Shown here: positions 7,780-15,919 of the stretch, piece by piece | How positions within the stretch are numbered: position 1 is the first letter of the stretch | How the letters are laid out: each line of letters begins with the position of its first letter | Source: an uncultured Lachnospiraceae bacterium | GTDB lineage: Bacteria; Bacillota; Clostridia; Lachnospirales; Lachnospiraceae | Assembly (NCBI GenBank): GCA_902789735.1 | Contig: CADAOZ010000019.1 | Location: 1-41,269, forward strand | Direction of reading: 5' to 3' | DNA length: 41,269 nt | The notes under the pieces: generated by a model | Seen by the model: the letters and a program-made list of their open reading frames with translations, nothing else | Databases searched by the model: none | Told to the model about the DNA's origin: nothing | Position numbers and translations under genes: made by a program

Positions 7780-9216
7780 ATGCGTAAAACACTGTATCTT
7801 AAATTTATTCTCGCATATATTATTTTTGGTCTTTTCGGCTTTATAGCGGTTGCTACGGTCGGCTCCTCTCTGACGACAGAAAACGTACGCCGGAGAGTTG
7901 CCAGAAATCTGTATCAGGAGGCCACAGAGATCGCCGGGACCTACGCGTCCGATCTGTATAATTCCGATGTTACCCTGGAATCCGTACAGCGTCAGATGGA
8001 GACTCTGGCCTCCTATCTGCATGCGGAAATCTGGATCATCAACCCCTCCGGACGAATGATCGTCAATTCCTCCGATGAGCCGGCGCCGGATGAGGAAATC
8101 TATGTAGAGAATTTTGACCCGACCGTGACCAACGGTACCTATTATACACAGGGCACCTTTTTTGATTCTTTTTCCGGGGAAATGCTCAGTGTTTTCGCCC
8201 CCATTACCCGGGGCTATACGATCCGCGGCTATGTGACCATCCATTATCCGGTGGAAGCCATTCTGGAAGAATCGGATTCGATCCTGAATATTATCTACAT
8301 CATGCTGCTTCTGATCTTTCTTCTCTCGCTGATCATCCTGATTTTCTTTACAGAGCTTGTATACCGTCCCCTGCGCAAGATCATCCGGGCCACGGAGCAG
8401 TTCGCGGCCGGCAACTATCATTATGAGCTCAATATCGAAAGTGATGACGAACTGGGCTATCTGTCCGCCTCCCTCAAATATATGACCAGTCAGATTGAAA
8501 ACGCGGAGGAGGACCAGCGGAAATTCATTGCCAACGTTTCCCACGATTTCCGTTCCCCCCTTACTTCGATCCGGGGCTTCCTGGAAGCCATGCTGGACGG
8601 GACCATTCCTCCTGAAAGACACGAGCATTATATAGGGATCGTACTGAATGAGACAGACCGGCTGACCAAGCTGACCAACGGCCTGCTGACCCTGAATAAT
8701 CTGGGCACCAGGGGCATGCTGCTGACAAGATCAGATTTTGATATCAATGAGACCATCCGTAATGTGGCTGCCTCCTTTGAGCACGCCTGCCGTGAAAAGG
8801 AGATCTCTTTCCGTCTGGTCCTGTCCGGCAGGATCCTGTATGTCAACGCCGACAAGGAAAGGATCCAGCAGGTCCTGTACAATCTGATTGATAACGCCAT
8901 CAAGTTCAGCGGCAGCAGGTCCGAAATCCGGATCGAGACAACGGAAAAAGGGAATAAAGTCATGGTCTCTGTCAAGGACAGCGGAATCGGTATTCCCAGA
9001 GATGACCAGAAAATGATCTGGGAGCGCTTTTATAAGAGTGACCTGTCCAGAGGAAAAGACAAAAAAGGGACAGGCCTGGGCCTGTCCATCGTACGTGAGA
9101 TCATCCGGGCTCACGAGGAAAATATCAATCTTGTCAGTACGGAAGGAATCGGCAGTGAGTTCATCTTTACACTGAAACGCTCTGAACTCAACGACAATCT
9201 GGATCTGGAAGAATAG
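7780..9216 (+). CDS. Membrane sensor histidine kinase
   Basis: 478 residues with a first membrane helix at about 7-28, an extracytoplasmic sensor region of roughly 140 residues, a second helix at about 170-192, a HAMP linker (YRPLRKIIRATEQFAAG), the HisKA domain with phospho-acceptor His255 in NVSHDFRSPLTSI, and the HATPase domain with the N box (LYNLIDNAIKFS), VKDSGIGIP and GTGLGLSIV. It is the partner of the preceding response regulator. The intergenic gap is 17 bp and has no clear Shine-Dalgarno, so translation may depend on the upstream gene. The ligand is unknown. The gene ends 10 bp from the convergent trmL with no terminator between them. Confidence 0.92.
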   Translation: MRKTLYLKFILAYIIFGLFGFIAVATVGSSLTTENVRRRVARNLYQEATEIAGTYASDLYNSDVTLESVQRQMETLASYLHAEIWIINPSGRMIVNSSDEPAPDEEIYVENFDPTVTNGTYYTQGTFFDSFSGEMLSVFAPITRGYTIRGYVTIHYPVEAILEESDSILNIIYIMLLLIFLLSLIILIFFTELVYRPLRKIIRATEQFAAGNYHYELNIESDDELGYLSASLKYMTSQIENAEEDQRKFIANVSHDFRSPLTSIRGFLEAMLDGTIPPERHEHYIGIVLNETDRLTKLTNGLLTLNNLGTRGMLLTRSDFDINETIRNVAASFEHACREKEISFRLVLSGRILYVNADKERIQQVLYNLIDNAIKFSGSRSEIRIETTEKGNKVMVSVKDSGIGIPRDDQKMIWERFYKSDLSRGKDKKGTGLGLSIVREIIRAHEENINLVSTEGIGSEFIFTLKRSELNDNLDLEE

Positions 9217-9226
9217 TCTCCCGATT

Positions 9227-9736
9227 TCAGGAACTGCTCTGCCGGTCTGTCCACTGCAGCCTGTGCAGATGTCCCTCTGTTTCCAGATCCCTGAACCCGT
9301 TCTGCCGCAGGGCCTCATATAAAATGATGGCAGCGGAATTGGACAGGTTCAGGGAACGTATGCCGAATCCCATGGGGATACGGATACAGAAAGGTTCATT
9401 TTCGACCAGGATTTCTTCCGGGATCCCGGCGCTTTCCCTGCCGAACATGATAAAGTCATCCGGTCGGTATGAAACTTCGGTATAAGATCTGGCCGCTTTT
9501 GTCGTCGCGTACCAGATCCGGGCGTCCGGGTTCTTATCCCGGAATTCCCGGTAATTCATATACCGCCGTACATCCAGCATGTCCCAGTAATCCATGCCGG
9601 CCCTTTTGATCTCCCGCCGGGTCAGTTTAAAGCCCAGCGGTTCAATCAGATGGAGGCCGGTCCCTGTCGCCACGCAGGTCCGGCCTATATTGCCGGTGTT
9701 GCCGGCAATTTCCGGCTGGTGAAGGACAATATTCAT
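9227..9736 (-). CDS. trmL: tRNA (cytidine/uridine(34)-2'-O)-methyltransferase, TrmL (YibK) family
   Basis: 169 residues with the SPOUT trefoil-knot signatures of the family: MNIVLHQPEIAGNTGNIGRTC at the N-terminus, FGRESAGIPEEI in the middle and IPMGFGIRSLNLSNSAAI near the C-terminus. The enzyme 2'-O-methylates the wobble base of certain leucine tRNAs. Length is normal (about 155-170). The ATG at 9736 overlaps the stop of the aminotransferase gene by four bases (ATGA), so it is the last, coupled gene of the leftward operon. Confidence 0.92.
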   Translation of the reverse strand: MNIVLHQPEIAGNTGNIGRTCVATGTGLHLIEPLGFKLTRREIKRAGMDYWDMLDVRRYMNYREFRDKNPDARIWYATTKAARSYTEVSYRPDDFIMFGRESAGIPEEILVENEPFCIRIPMGFGIRSLNLSNSAAIILYEALRQNGFRDLETEGHLHRLQWTDRQSSS

Positions 9737-10926
9737 ATCTGCTCTTCCCGGTTCCTGCGCAGCCTGTTAACAAATTTTTCAAGGCGCGTCAGGGCCTTTT
9801 TTAAATTGTCCAGGGAATAGGCATAGGAAATCCGCAGGAAGCCTTCCCCGCTGTCACCAAAGGCAGTTCCGGGCACAATGGCCACCTTTTCCTCCTGCAG
9901 CAGGCGGGTGGCAAATTCTTCACTGGACATGCCGAATTCCCGGATGCAGGGAAATACATAAAAGGCGCCTTTGGGCTCAAAACAGGACAGGCCCATGCTC
10001 CGCAGGGTATATACGACAAATCTGCGGCGTTCATTATAGGATTCCCGCATCATGCTGACATCATCATCACCGTTGCGGAGGGCTTCCACTGCCGCGTACT
10101 GGCTGGTGGTGGGGGCGCACATGATGGCGTACTGATGAATCTTGATCATCTGGCCGATGATCTCCTTAGGTCCGCAGGCATAGCCCAGACGCCATCCGGT
10201 CATGGCATAGGCTTTGGAAAATCCGTTGACGACAATGGTCCGCTCTTTCATGCCGGGCAGGGAAGCAATGGAGGTATGTCTGCCTTCATAGGTCAGTTCT
10301 CCGTAGATCTCATCGGAAAGCACGTAAAGATCATGTTTGATCACGATATCCGCGATGGCTTTGAGATCCTCCCGGGTCATGATGGAGCCTGTCGGATTGT
10401 TGGGGAAAGGCAGGACCAGAATCTTGGACCTGTCGGTAATGGCCGCTTCCAGTTCCTCCGGTTTTAAGCGGAACTCATTCTCCTCCTTGAGGTTGATAAT
10501 CACGGGCACCGCGTCCGCCAGGATCGCGCAGGGCTCATAGGAGACATAAGAGGGCTGGGGAATCAGGACTTCATCACCTTCATTGATCATGGCGCGGAAG
10601 GTCAGATCGATGGCTTCGGAACCGCCGACCGTGATAAAAATCTCCTGATTATAGTCATAATAGATATTCTGGGTCCGCTTCATATAGGAAGCGATTTCCA
10701 TTTTCAGCTCTTTCAGACCTGAATTGGAAGTATAGAAAGTCCTTCCCTTTTCCAGGGAATAAATGCCCTCATCCCGGATATGCCAGGGGGTATCAAAATC
10801 AGGTTCACCCACGCCCAGGGAAATGGCGTCTTTCATTTCACTGACGATATCAAAAAACTTCCGGATCCCGGAGGGCTTCAGGCCTGTACATTTATCTGAC
10901 AGTACTTTTTTATTCTTCTCGTTCAC
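9733..10926 (-). CDS. Class I/II PLP-dependent aminotransferase
   Basis: 397 residues of fold-type I aminotransferase. Visible are the GEPDFDTP substrate-loop motif near residue 40, FPNNPTG (174-180), SDEIYGELTY (204-213) and the PLP lysine K238 in NGFSKAYAMTGWRLGY, with the phosphate-binding RLGY just after. It resembles AraT/PatA-type enzymes acting on aromatic or branched-chain amino acids, but the substrate cannot be fixed. It starts at a GTG (10926) overlapping the stop of the Lrp-family gene (GTGA) and ends overlapping trmL. The adjacent Lrp-type regulator gene makes amino-acid control of the operon plausible. Confidence 0.9.
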   Translation of the reverse strand: MNEKNKKVLSDKCTGLKPSGIRKFFDIVSEMKDAISLGVGEPDFDTPWHIRDEGIYSLEKGRTFYTSNSGLKELKMEIASYMKRTQNIYYDYNQEIFITVGGSEAIDLTFRAMINEGDEVLIPQPSYVSYEPCAILADAVPVIINLKEENEFRLKPEELEAAITDRSKILVLPFPNNPTGSIMTREDLKAIADIVIKHDLYVLSDEIYGELTYEGRHTSIASLPGMKERTIVVNGFSKAYAMTGWRLGYACGPKEIIGQMIKIHQYAIMCAPTTSQYAAVEALRNGDDDVSMMRESYNERRRFVVYTLRSMGLSCFEPKGAFYVFPCIREFGMSSEEFATRLLQEEKVAIVPGTAFGDSGEGFLRISYAYSLDNLKKALTRLEKFVNRLRRNREEQI

Positions 10927-11414
10927 GCTGTAACAATCTCCCTCTGGTCTTCATGTTTTTTATTCATAATGGTTCCGTGGTCTTTGTATTTTTTCAGGAT
11001 AAAGTGGGTCGTTGTACCGATCACTGTATCCAGGGTGGACAGCTTGTTGGTCACGAAGCTGGATACCTCCCGGAGGGTCTTACCTTCCAGGGTGACCATC
11101 AGATCATAGCCGCCGGAAATCAGATATACGGAATTGACTTCGGGATATTTATAGATCCGTTCCGCGATCTCATCAAATCCCTTGCCCCGCTGAGGCGTGA
11201 CTCTGACCTCGATCAGGGCCGTGACCTTTTCAATACCGGTCTTTTCCCAGTCGATCATGGTATGGTATCCGCAGATGATGCCGTTATTTTCCAGCCTCTC
11301 CATGGAATTGATCACTTCCTCTTCATTGGTCCCCAGAAGAACGGCCAGTTCCTTGATTCCCACACGGCTGTTCTTCTCGATAATGGCTAATATTCTCTCA
11401 TCCAGTGCGTTCAT
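10923..11414 (-). CDS. Lrp/AsnC-family transcriptional regulator
   Basis: 163 residues: an N-terminal winged helix-turn-helix (about 1-55, LDERILAIIEKNSRVGIKEL) and a C-terminal RAM ligand-binding domain (about 65-140, with VYLISGGYDLMVTLEG). Proteins of this family sense amino acids as dimers or octamers. It lies directly before and overlaps a GTG-started aminotransferase gene, suggesting that it regulates its own operon in response to that enzyme's substrate or product. A GGGAAAGG purine stretch precedes the ATG. Compared with Escherichia coli Lrp, the HTH is followed by a charged C-terminal tail (KKHEDQREIVTA). Confidence 0.9.
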   Translation of the reverse strand: MNALDERILAIIEKNSRVGIKELAVLLGTNEEEVINSMERLENNGIICGYHTMIDWEKTGIEKVTALIEVRVTPQRGKGFDEIAERIYKYPEVNSVYLISGGYDLMVTLEGKTLREVSSFVTNKLSTLDTVIGTTTHFILKKYKDHGTIMNKKHEDQREIVTA

Positions 11415-11457
11415 GTCTTTTACCTTTCCCTTTATTTAAAATCTGTTTTTATTGATT

Positions 11458-12411
11458 TCACCCCAAAACCTGCAAAAGCGCCTCCGGCTGCGGCAGATCC
11501 AGATACCGGATTTCCTCCCTGTTCCGGATGATCTTATCATTGCCTGCCGTCAGCCTGCCGATCCGGGCAGCCGGAATCCCGTCCGCAGCCATTTCCCGCA
11601 GGACATCCTCCGGCCGGTCCGTAACGATCAGAAGGGCCCCGCCGGATTCCATCTGGTAGGGGTTGATCTGAAAGCAGTCTGTATATTCTATGGTCTCCTG
11701 CCTGACAGGAATACTCTTTAAATCAATTTCCAGTCCGGTACCGGTCATTTGCGCCAGTGTCCACAGAGCGGCAAAAATGCCTCCCTCCGATACATCATGC
11801 AGCAGACATGGCCCGGACCTGAGGGCGGCAGCCGATTCGGGTACGGTGCTCAGCCATCTGTCGTAAGCAGAAGTCCTTTCCAGCATGGCTGCCGGAAAAC
11901 GCTCTTCCAGGAATTGCCGCTTTTCTCTGGAAAGGAGCCAGGTCCCTTCCAGGCCGATCCACTTGGTCATGATCACAGCCGCGCCCGGTCTCCAGCTCTG
12001 AGGACCGGTCTCTGCCCCGGGCCTGCGCCGGCCGGCCGCCGTTCCGATGACCACGGGACGGGTGACTGCCGATGTTACTTCCGTATGGCCGCCGGATACC
12101 TGGACATTTACTTTCCGGGCTGTCTCCGAAATCTGATCGGACAGGTCCCGCAGCTCCTGCTCCGCGCTGCCGGGCGGCAGGAGCAGAACGGGGCTGTAGA
12201 TTTCCGGTACAGCGCCCGCGGCGGAAAGATCATTCACAGCCGCGTAAACGGACAGTATACCGCCCAGGGACGTCCGCAGGGTGATCGGATCCGCTGTGAC
12301 TGCCATCTGATCCAGGACTGCACTGTCATAAGCTGCGTCCAGCTGCTCTATTCTTTTTTTTACGGACCGGTCAAAGACATTCGGTCCGATCTTACCTTTC
12401 CTGAGCTCCAT
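11458..12411 (-). CDS. HypE/PurM-like (AIR synthase-related) protein
   Basis: 317 residues of the PurM/HypE ATP-binding superfamily. The N-terminal half has the typical DPITLRTSLGGILSVYAAVNDLSAAGA and QVSGGHTEVTSAV segments; the C-terminal half has LLHDVSEGGIFAALWTLAQM and NPYQMESGGALLIV. True HypE ends in a catalytic PRIC cysteine; this one ends in LLQVLG, and no hydrogenase-maturation genes are nearby, so a role in NiFe hydrogenase assembly is unlikely. The reaction is unknown. It lies 43 bp from both neighbours in the leftward operon and has no good Shine-Dalgarno (AAGGA is about 20 bases from the ATG). Confidence 0.75.
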   Translation of the reverse strand: MELRKGKIGPNVFDRSVKKRIEQLDAAYDSAVLDQMAVTADPITLRTSLGGILSVYAAVNDLSAAGAVPEIYSPVLLLPPGSAEQELRDLSDQISETARKVNVQVSGGHTEVTSAVTRPVVIGTAAGRRRPGAETGPQSWRPGAAVIMTKWIGLEGTWLLSREKRQFLEERFPAAMLERTSAYDRWLSTVPESAAALRSGPCLLHDVSEGGIFAALWTLAQMTGTGLEIDLKSIPVRQETIEYTDCFQINPYQMESGGALLIVTDRPEDVLREMAADGIPAARIGRLTAGNDKIIRNREEIRYLDLPQPEALLQVLG

Positions 12412-12454
12412 AACTGCCGCTGCTCTTCTTTCCTTATTGACAGGAAGATCTTTT

Positions 12455-14056
12455 TTATTCTACCTTTTGTTTTTCTTCCTCTTCCGCCTGCTTTTTTGCC
12501 TCTTCCTCAGCCTTCTTTCTGGCTTCTTCTTCCGCCTTCTTTTTGGCTTCCTCTTCCGCTTTTTTCTTCTCCGCCTTTATCTTCTCAATTTCACTGTTAA
12601 TGGCGCTTTCATCATCCTTTTCGATGGCGTCGATCAGGGGACCGGATGTTACGCCGCCTGTCCCGACCGAAATCAGGTCCGGTGTCATCGAGTAACGGCT
12701 TTTGTTGAAGATTTCGCTGCTGACCTCTTCATCTCCCATGTAGACGACTTTGATCAGCCTGGCACTGCGCCCCTGATGTCCTGCTTCCGTAACGGTCATG
12801 GTACCCAGGGAAGCGGAAGGATCCGCGGAGAATTTTTTGGAGCAATCCGTTACACTGAGGGTCTCGCTGATAAAAGCAATGGATCTGTCGGGATCCCTTG
12901 TTTCACATCCGTATACTTCGAAGGTAATCTCTCCGTCCCCGGCCGTTCCCCAGATATAGACAGGATATTCTGTATTATTCACAAATTTCATGTCCATGTC
13001 CGCGTCTTCCGCTATGGCAGCGTCCATGGAAGGTTCCACATATGTGACGATCAGGGAATGATTGGATCTTTCCTTAATTTCCAGCTCTGCCCGGATCACG
13101 GCGTTATAGAGGGTCGTGGATACCTGACAGATTCCGCCGCCGAAGCTCTCCACCACCTTGTTGTTCAGGTAGCTGCCGGCCAGGTAATATCCATTATCAG
13201 CGTTAAATGGCGTCAGATGGTCCAGGACGGAAAATTCTTCATCCGGCTGCAGCAGGGTCTCACTGATCAGCCTGCAGCCGTTCTCTATATTCAGACACCT
13301 TTCCCAGCTGGAATCATAATAGGTCGTCGTATACCTTCCTAAAAGATCAGTACATTTGCCAAGATCCTCTTCGGTTCCTTTATAAGGATAGGCGGTGATA
13401 TCCAGGGCGATCTCCTGTTCAGAATCCTGGTCCCACTGATCTGCCAGATAAGTGTAGACCTGATCCACGGATTTGCCTACATTGACTTTATAGCCTGTCT
13501 GACCCTTTACATATTCCAGGCCATCCTCTGTCTTCCGCAGAGAACCGTCTATGGTCTCCTGATTAAAGGAATCACATTTTTTTTCAATGACCTTTTTGAT
13601 CTTGTCCCGGCTGAAACTGTATTCCGTAGTAAATGACACGCCCTGCTCCTGCAGATCACGGATTTCTTTATATCTGCGCAGGATGTTGGTCCCATGGCCA
13701 TAACTGCCGGCTCTGTCTATGATCTCTGTATTGGTCCATGTCATACCCAGTTCAGAGGCCTTTACTTCCGTTCTCTGCTGCTCTTCCGGACCGGTCAGAG
13801 TGATCTTTCTGGCCCTTTTGGCATCTGTGATTTTCCGGACCTTTTCCAGGGCTTCCTGTTCCGTCAGACCGGAGACATCAACTCCGTCTACGGTAATCCC
13901 TTCCTCCAGGACATAATCCGGATGGCTGGGGGAATCCTTCTCTTCTGTTTCTTCCGCAAAGACCGGGACCGCCATATGAAATGCCATACACAATATGAAG
14001 AGAATCCCTGTAAAAAGAAGACTGTTCCTTACAGAAACAATTTTTTCTTTTCTCAA
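12455..14056 (-). CDS. Secreted VanW-family protein with PG-binding and G5-like domains
   Basis: 533 residues. A signal peptide (about 1-34, ending PVFA) precedes peptidoglycan-binding-like repeats (about 50-240, GITVDGVDVSGLTEQEAL), a VanW domain (about 245-375, with SVLDHLTPFN and SFGGGICQVSTTLYNA), a G5-like domain (about 400-470) and a C-terminal segment of about 45 residues made of Glu/Lys/Ala heptad-like repeats (KKKAEEEA units), which should form a long charged helix. VanW proteins are cell-envelope proteins of unclear biochemical role. The start is TTG at 14056, supported by AAAGGAG about ten bases upstream, inside the end of a 34-aa membrane peptide gene. No cell-wall sorting motif is seen. 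Confidence 0.85.
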   Translation of the reverse strand: MRKEKIVSVRNSLLFTGILFILCMAFHMAVPVFAEETEEKDSPSHPDYVLEEGITVDGVDVSGLTEQEALEKVRKITDAKRARKITLTGPEEQQRTEVKASELGMTWTNTEIIDRAGSYGHGTNILRRYKEIRDLQEQGVSFTTEYSFSRDKIKKVIEKKCDSFNQETIDGSLRKTEDGLEYVKGQTGYKVNVGKSVDQVYTYLADQWDQDSEQEIALDITAYPYKGTEEDLGKCTDLLGRYTTTYYDSSWERCLNIENGCRLISETLLQPDEEFSVLDHLTPFNADNGYYLAGSYLNNKVVESFGGGICQVSTTLYNAVIRAELEIKERSNHSLIVTYVEPSMDAAIAEDADMDMKFVNNTEYPVYIWGTAGDGEITFEVYGCETRDPDRSIAFISETLSVTDCSKKFSADPSASLGTMTVTEAGHQGRSARLIKVVYMGDEEVSSEIFNKSRYSMTPDLISVGTGGVTSGPLIDAIEKDDESAINSEIEKIKAEKKKAEEEAKKKAEEEARKKAEEEAKKQAEEEEKQKVE

Positions 14057-14061
14057 TATGA

Positions 14062-14166
14062 TCAGACTCCTTTCATGGCAGCCGCAAGTAAAGGAGCTAT
14101 GATCGCGGCAATCAGGATCACTGCCAGTATGGCCGCGGTAATCCGGTTTCTGTTATTTCCTGACAT
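14062..14166 (-). CDS. 34-residue single-pass membrane peptide upstream of the vanW-like gene
   Basis: A short reading frame from ATG (14166) to TGA (14064-14062) encodes MSGNNRNRIT followed by about 21 mostly hydrophobic residues (AAILAVILIAAIIAPLLAAAM) and a short tail KGV. AAAGGA lies eight bases before the ATG. The end of the frame (ATG AAA GGA GTC TGA) supplies the ribosome site for the TTG start of the vanW-like gene, six bases further on, so the two are likely coupled. It follows a strong promoter and a structured leader. I do not recognise the family; the polar N-terminus plus single helix suggests a small membrane protein, perhaps acting with the secreted neighbour. Confidence 0.65.
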   Translation of the reverse strand: MSGNNRNRITAAILAVILIAAIIAPLLAAAMKGV

Positions 14167-14228
14167 ATTCTGTTTCCTTTATATTTATTTTTTTATCTGC
14201 TTTATAGAATAGATCGTTTCATCAGGAC

Positions 14229-14271
14229 GATCCAGCGAACCGCAGGTCAGACCGAAGGGTCTGTGCGGATC
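14229..14271 (-). ncRNA. Nested hairpin in the 5' leader of the membrane-peptide/vanW operon
   Basis: Within the 113-base leader (start about 14279) is a nested structure: CAGACC/GGTCTG (6 bp, 4-base loop) inside CCGCA/TGCGG, with an alternative outer GATCC/GGATC pairing that shares two bases with the middle stem. There is no T-run, so it is not a terminator. It may stabilise or regulate the leader. Confidence 0.45.
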
Positions 14272-14285
14272 ATACTCAATATCAG

Positions 14286-14314
14286 ATTATATCTTTTCTC
14301 CCATACCATTTCAA
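14286..14314 (-). promoter_or_regulatory. Strong sigma-A promoter for the leftward six-gene operon
   Basis: On the minus strand TTGAAA (14314-14309), a 17-base spacer and a perfect TATAAT (14291-14286). It probably drives the 34-aa peptide, vanW-like, HypE-like, lrp, aminotransferase and trmL genes, whose gaps are all 43 bp or less. Confidence 0.8.
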
Positions 14315-14397
14315 GATTCGGGACAATTCCTCCATCAATCCGGATACCGGTAAGCCGGCAATTTGTGCTATCATGGTAGATGTTACTTTTTACAAAT

Positions 14398-14403
14398 TAT
14401 AAT
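14398..14403 (+). promoter_or_regulatory. Candidate -10 box of greA
   Basis: A perfect TATAAT lies 24 bases before the greA ATG, but the hexamer 17 bases upstream (GGTAGA) is a poor -35 box, so only the -10 is supported. Confidence 0.4.
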
Positions 14404-14426
14404 GATGTGGAACAGGAGTATTCTAT

Positions 14427-14930
14427 ATGAAACATAAGCTGACACAGCAGGATATAAAAGAAATCCAGGAGGAACTGGACTACAGGAAACTGGTCGTACG
14501 TCCGCAGGCACTGGAGGAGGTAAAAGAGACCAGAGCCCATGGAGATCTCAGTGAAAATTTCGAATATCATGAAGCAAAAAAAGTCAAGAACCGGAATGAC
14601 GGGCGGATCCGCTATCTGGAAAGGATGCTGAAGACTTCCGAAATCATGGAGGAAGATACATCTGATGACAGGGCCGGCGTAAATAAGACCATTACCATCT
14701 ATATACCGGAAGATGATGTGGAAGAAGTCTATACCCTGGTCAGTACCATGCGGGAGGATCCCATGAAAGGCCTGATCAGTGTGGAATCTCCCATGGGCAA
14801 AGCCCTGCTGGGAAAAAGAGCCGGCGATACCTCCACCGTGCACGTAAATAAAGACTACAGCTATGCGGTCGAAATCCGAAAAGTCGAGATTACGGACGCG
14901 GCGGAAAATTCCAGAATCCGTAAATACTGA
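14427..14930 (+). CDS. greA: Transcription elongation factor GreA/GreB family
   Basis: 167 residues: an N-terminal coiled coil carrying the acidic tip motif TRAHGDLSENFEYHEAK (about 35-51), which enters the RNA-polymerase secondary channel and stimulates transcript cleavage, and a C-terminal FKBP-like domain (about 85-160) with SPMGKALLGKRAGD. It rescues backtracked polymerase. Length is slightly above the usual 158. The ATG follows AGGAG at a good distance. It is monocistronic, between its own promoter region and a strong terminator. Confidence 0.92.
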   Translation: MKHKLTQQDIKEIQEELDYRKLVVRPQALEEVKETRAHGDLSENFEYHEAKKVKNRNDGRIRYLERMLKTSEIMEEDTSDDRAGVNKTITIYIPEDDVEEVYTLVSTMREDPMKGLISVESPMGKALLGKRAGDTSTVHVNKDYSYAVEIRKVEITDAAENSRIRKY

Positions 14931-14936
14931 GCATAA

Positions 14937-14985
14937 AAATACCTCTGCCGGCATCTGTCTGCCGGCAGAGGTATTTGGATTTTTT
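14937..14985. terminator. Bidirectional rho-independent terminator between greA and the lipoprotein gene
   Basis: A perfect 17-bp stem (AAATACCTCTGCCGGCA, 14937-14953, with its complement at 14960-14976) and a TCTGTC loop, followed by GGA and six T (14980-14985). On the minus strand the right arm is followed by an A/T-rich run, so it can serve the convergent gene as well. Confidence 0.92.
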
Positions 14986-15040
14986 CTTTCTGTAATGTGT
15001 CCGGATCTGCTGTTGTCTTACGAAGTATCCTGTCTATGAT

Positions 15041-15739
15041 TCACGGAAGAGAAAAACCGGATTCGGAAGCAGGCGTCAGGGACTGACTGTCCACATGATA
15101 TACATAGAAGAACTGCTCTTCTTCCCGATTTGCTTTTTTCAGGATTACCTTCATGTAGATCAGAGCGGTATCCCCCTTTTCATCTAAGGCAAATCCCTGC
15201 ATCTCGGTGGATTTGATATATTCGTCTTCCGGCAGGGAATGGATGGAAAGGATTTTCTTTCCCACAGAGGTGGAGAGCTCCACGCCTGTCAGGCCCGCGT
15301 TCTGCAGGGCGTCATTGTTATTAAAGATCCTGTTGTTCTTCTTATCATATACCAGGGAGACGATATTGTAATCCCGGACCCCGCTTTTCTCCAGATACCA
15401 TGAAACGGTCGCCTGCAGATAATCAGTGTTGCTGCCAATCACCTGAGTCCAGAGCATCATGCTGCTGTCAGGGTCGGACCGCAGGGCCAGATACTGATTC
15501 TCCAGATCCCGAACCTGGTCATTGAGAGACATCAGTTCTTTCATTTCTGACTCATGATCCGTGGAGAATTTCGGAATACGGACATCTTCTCCGTCTTTTG
15601 TATCGATCGTAATGATCTCCACCGTAGATTTATAATGTTTCTGTTCCGTGCAGGCTGTCATACAGACAGCCGCTGTCAGAAGCAGCAGCGCTAAAAAAGA
15701 TCTGATTATTGTCGCGATTTTCGATTTAGTAAAATACAT
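15041..15739 (-). CDS. Putative lipoprotein of unknown function
   Basis: 232 residues. The N-terminus has basic residues, a hydrophobic helix (FLALLLLTAAV) and a lipobox-like CMTAC, so Cys30 is the probable lipidated residue and the protein is expected on the outer face of the membrane. The start at 15739 is chosen because AAGG sits eight bases upstream and gives a normal lipoprotein signal; the frame is open 20 codons further up without a better site. A coiled stretch (SEMKELMSLNDQVRDLENQY) precedes a mixed alpha/beta region. I do not recognise a family. It is convergent with greA and shares its terminator. Confidence 0.75.
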   Translation of the reverse strand: MYFTKSKIATIIRSFLALLLLTAAVCMTACTEQKHYKSTVEIITIDTKDGEDVRIPKFSTDHESEMKELMSLNDQVRDLENQYLALRSDPDSSMMLWTQVIGSNTDYLQATVSWYLEKSGVRDYNIVSLVYDKKNNRIFNNNDALQNAGLTGVELSTSVGKKILSIHSLPEDEYIKSTEMQGFALDEKGDTALIYMKVILKKANREEEQFFYVYHVDSQSLTPASESGFSLP

Positions 15740-15785
15740 GCCTGTACCTTCTGCAAAATATTCATATTCAGGATGATATCCCTGC

Positions 15786-15798
15786 TGCCGGACCGGCA
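15786..15798. repeat. 13-bp palindrome upstream of the lipoprotein gene
   Basis: TGCCGGACCGGCA is a perfect inverted repeat around one base, flanked by CTGC and GCAG that extend the symmetry. It lies about 50 bp upstream of the lipoprotein start and could be an operator or leader hairpin. Confidence 0.4.
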
Positions 15799-15819
15799 AA
15801 GCAGAAAAACATTAATATT

Positions 15820-15848
15820 TTAACATAAAGTCCCATTTATGATACAAT
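15820..15848 (+). promoter_or_regulatory. Promoter of the trmB-dacA operon
   Basis: TTAACA (15820-15825), a 17-base spacer and TACAAT (15843-15848), about 70 bp before the trmB start. Confidence 0.65.
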
Positions 15849-15919
15849 AATATGCACCATGTGAAAAGCGAATCGCGGACATGGCACAGAATACAGCTTT
15901 TAAAAGGAGTAAATATCCT

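Noticed and set aside
11458-12411. Hydrogenase maturation factor HypE
   Set aside because: The C-terminal PRIC-type cysteine essential for HypE is missing and no hyp or hydrogenase genes are nearby; only superfamily membership is supported.
12437-13342. Open frame on the plus strand opposite the vanW-like gene
   Set aside because: Its start reads Phe/Leu-rich repeats that are just the complement of the Lys/Glu/Ala tail codons; no family resemblance.
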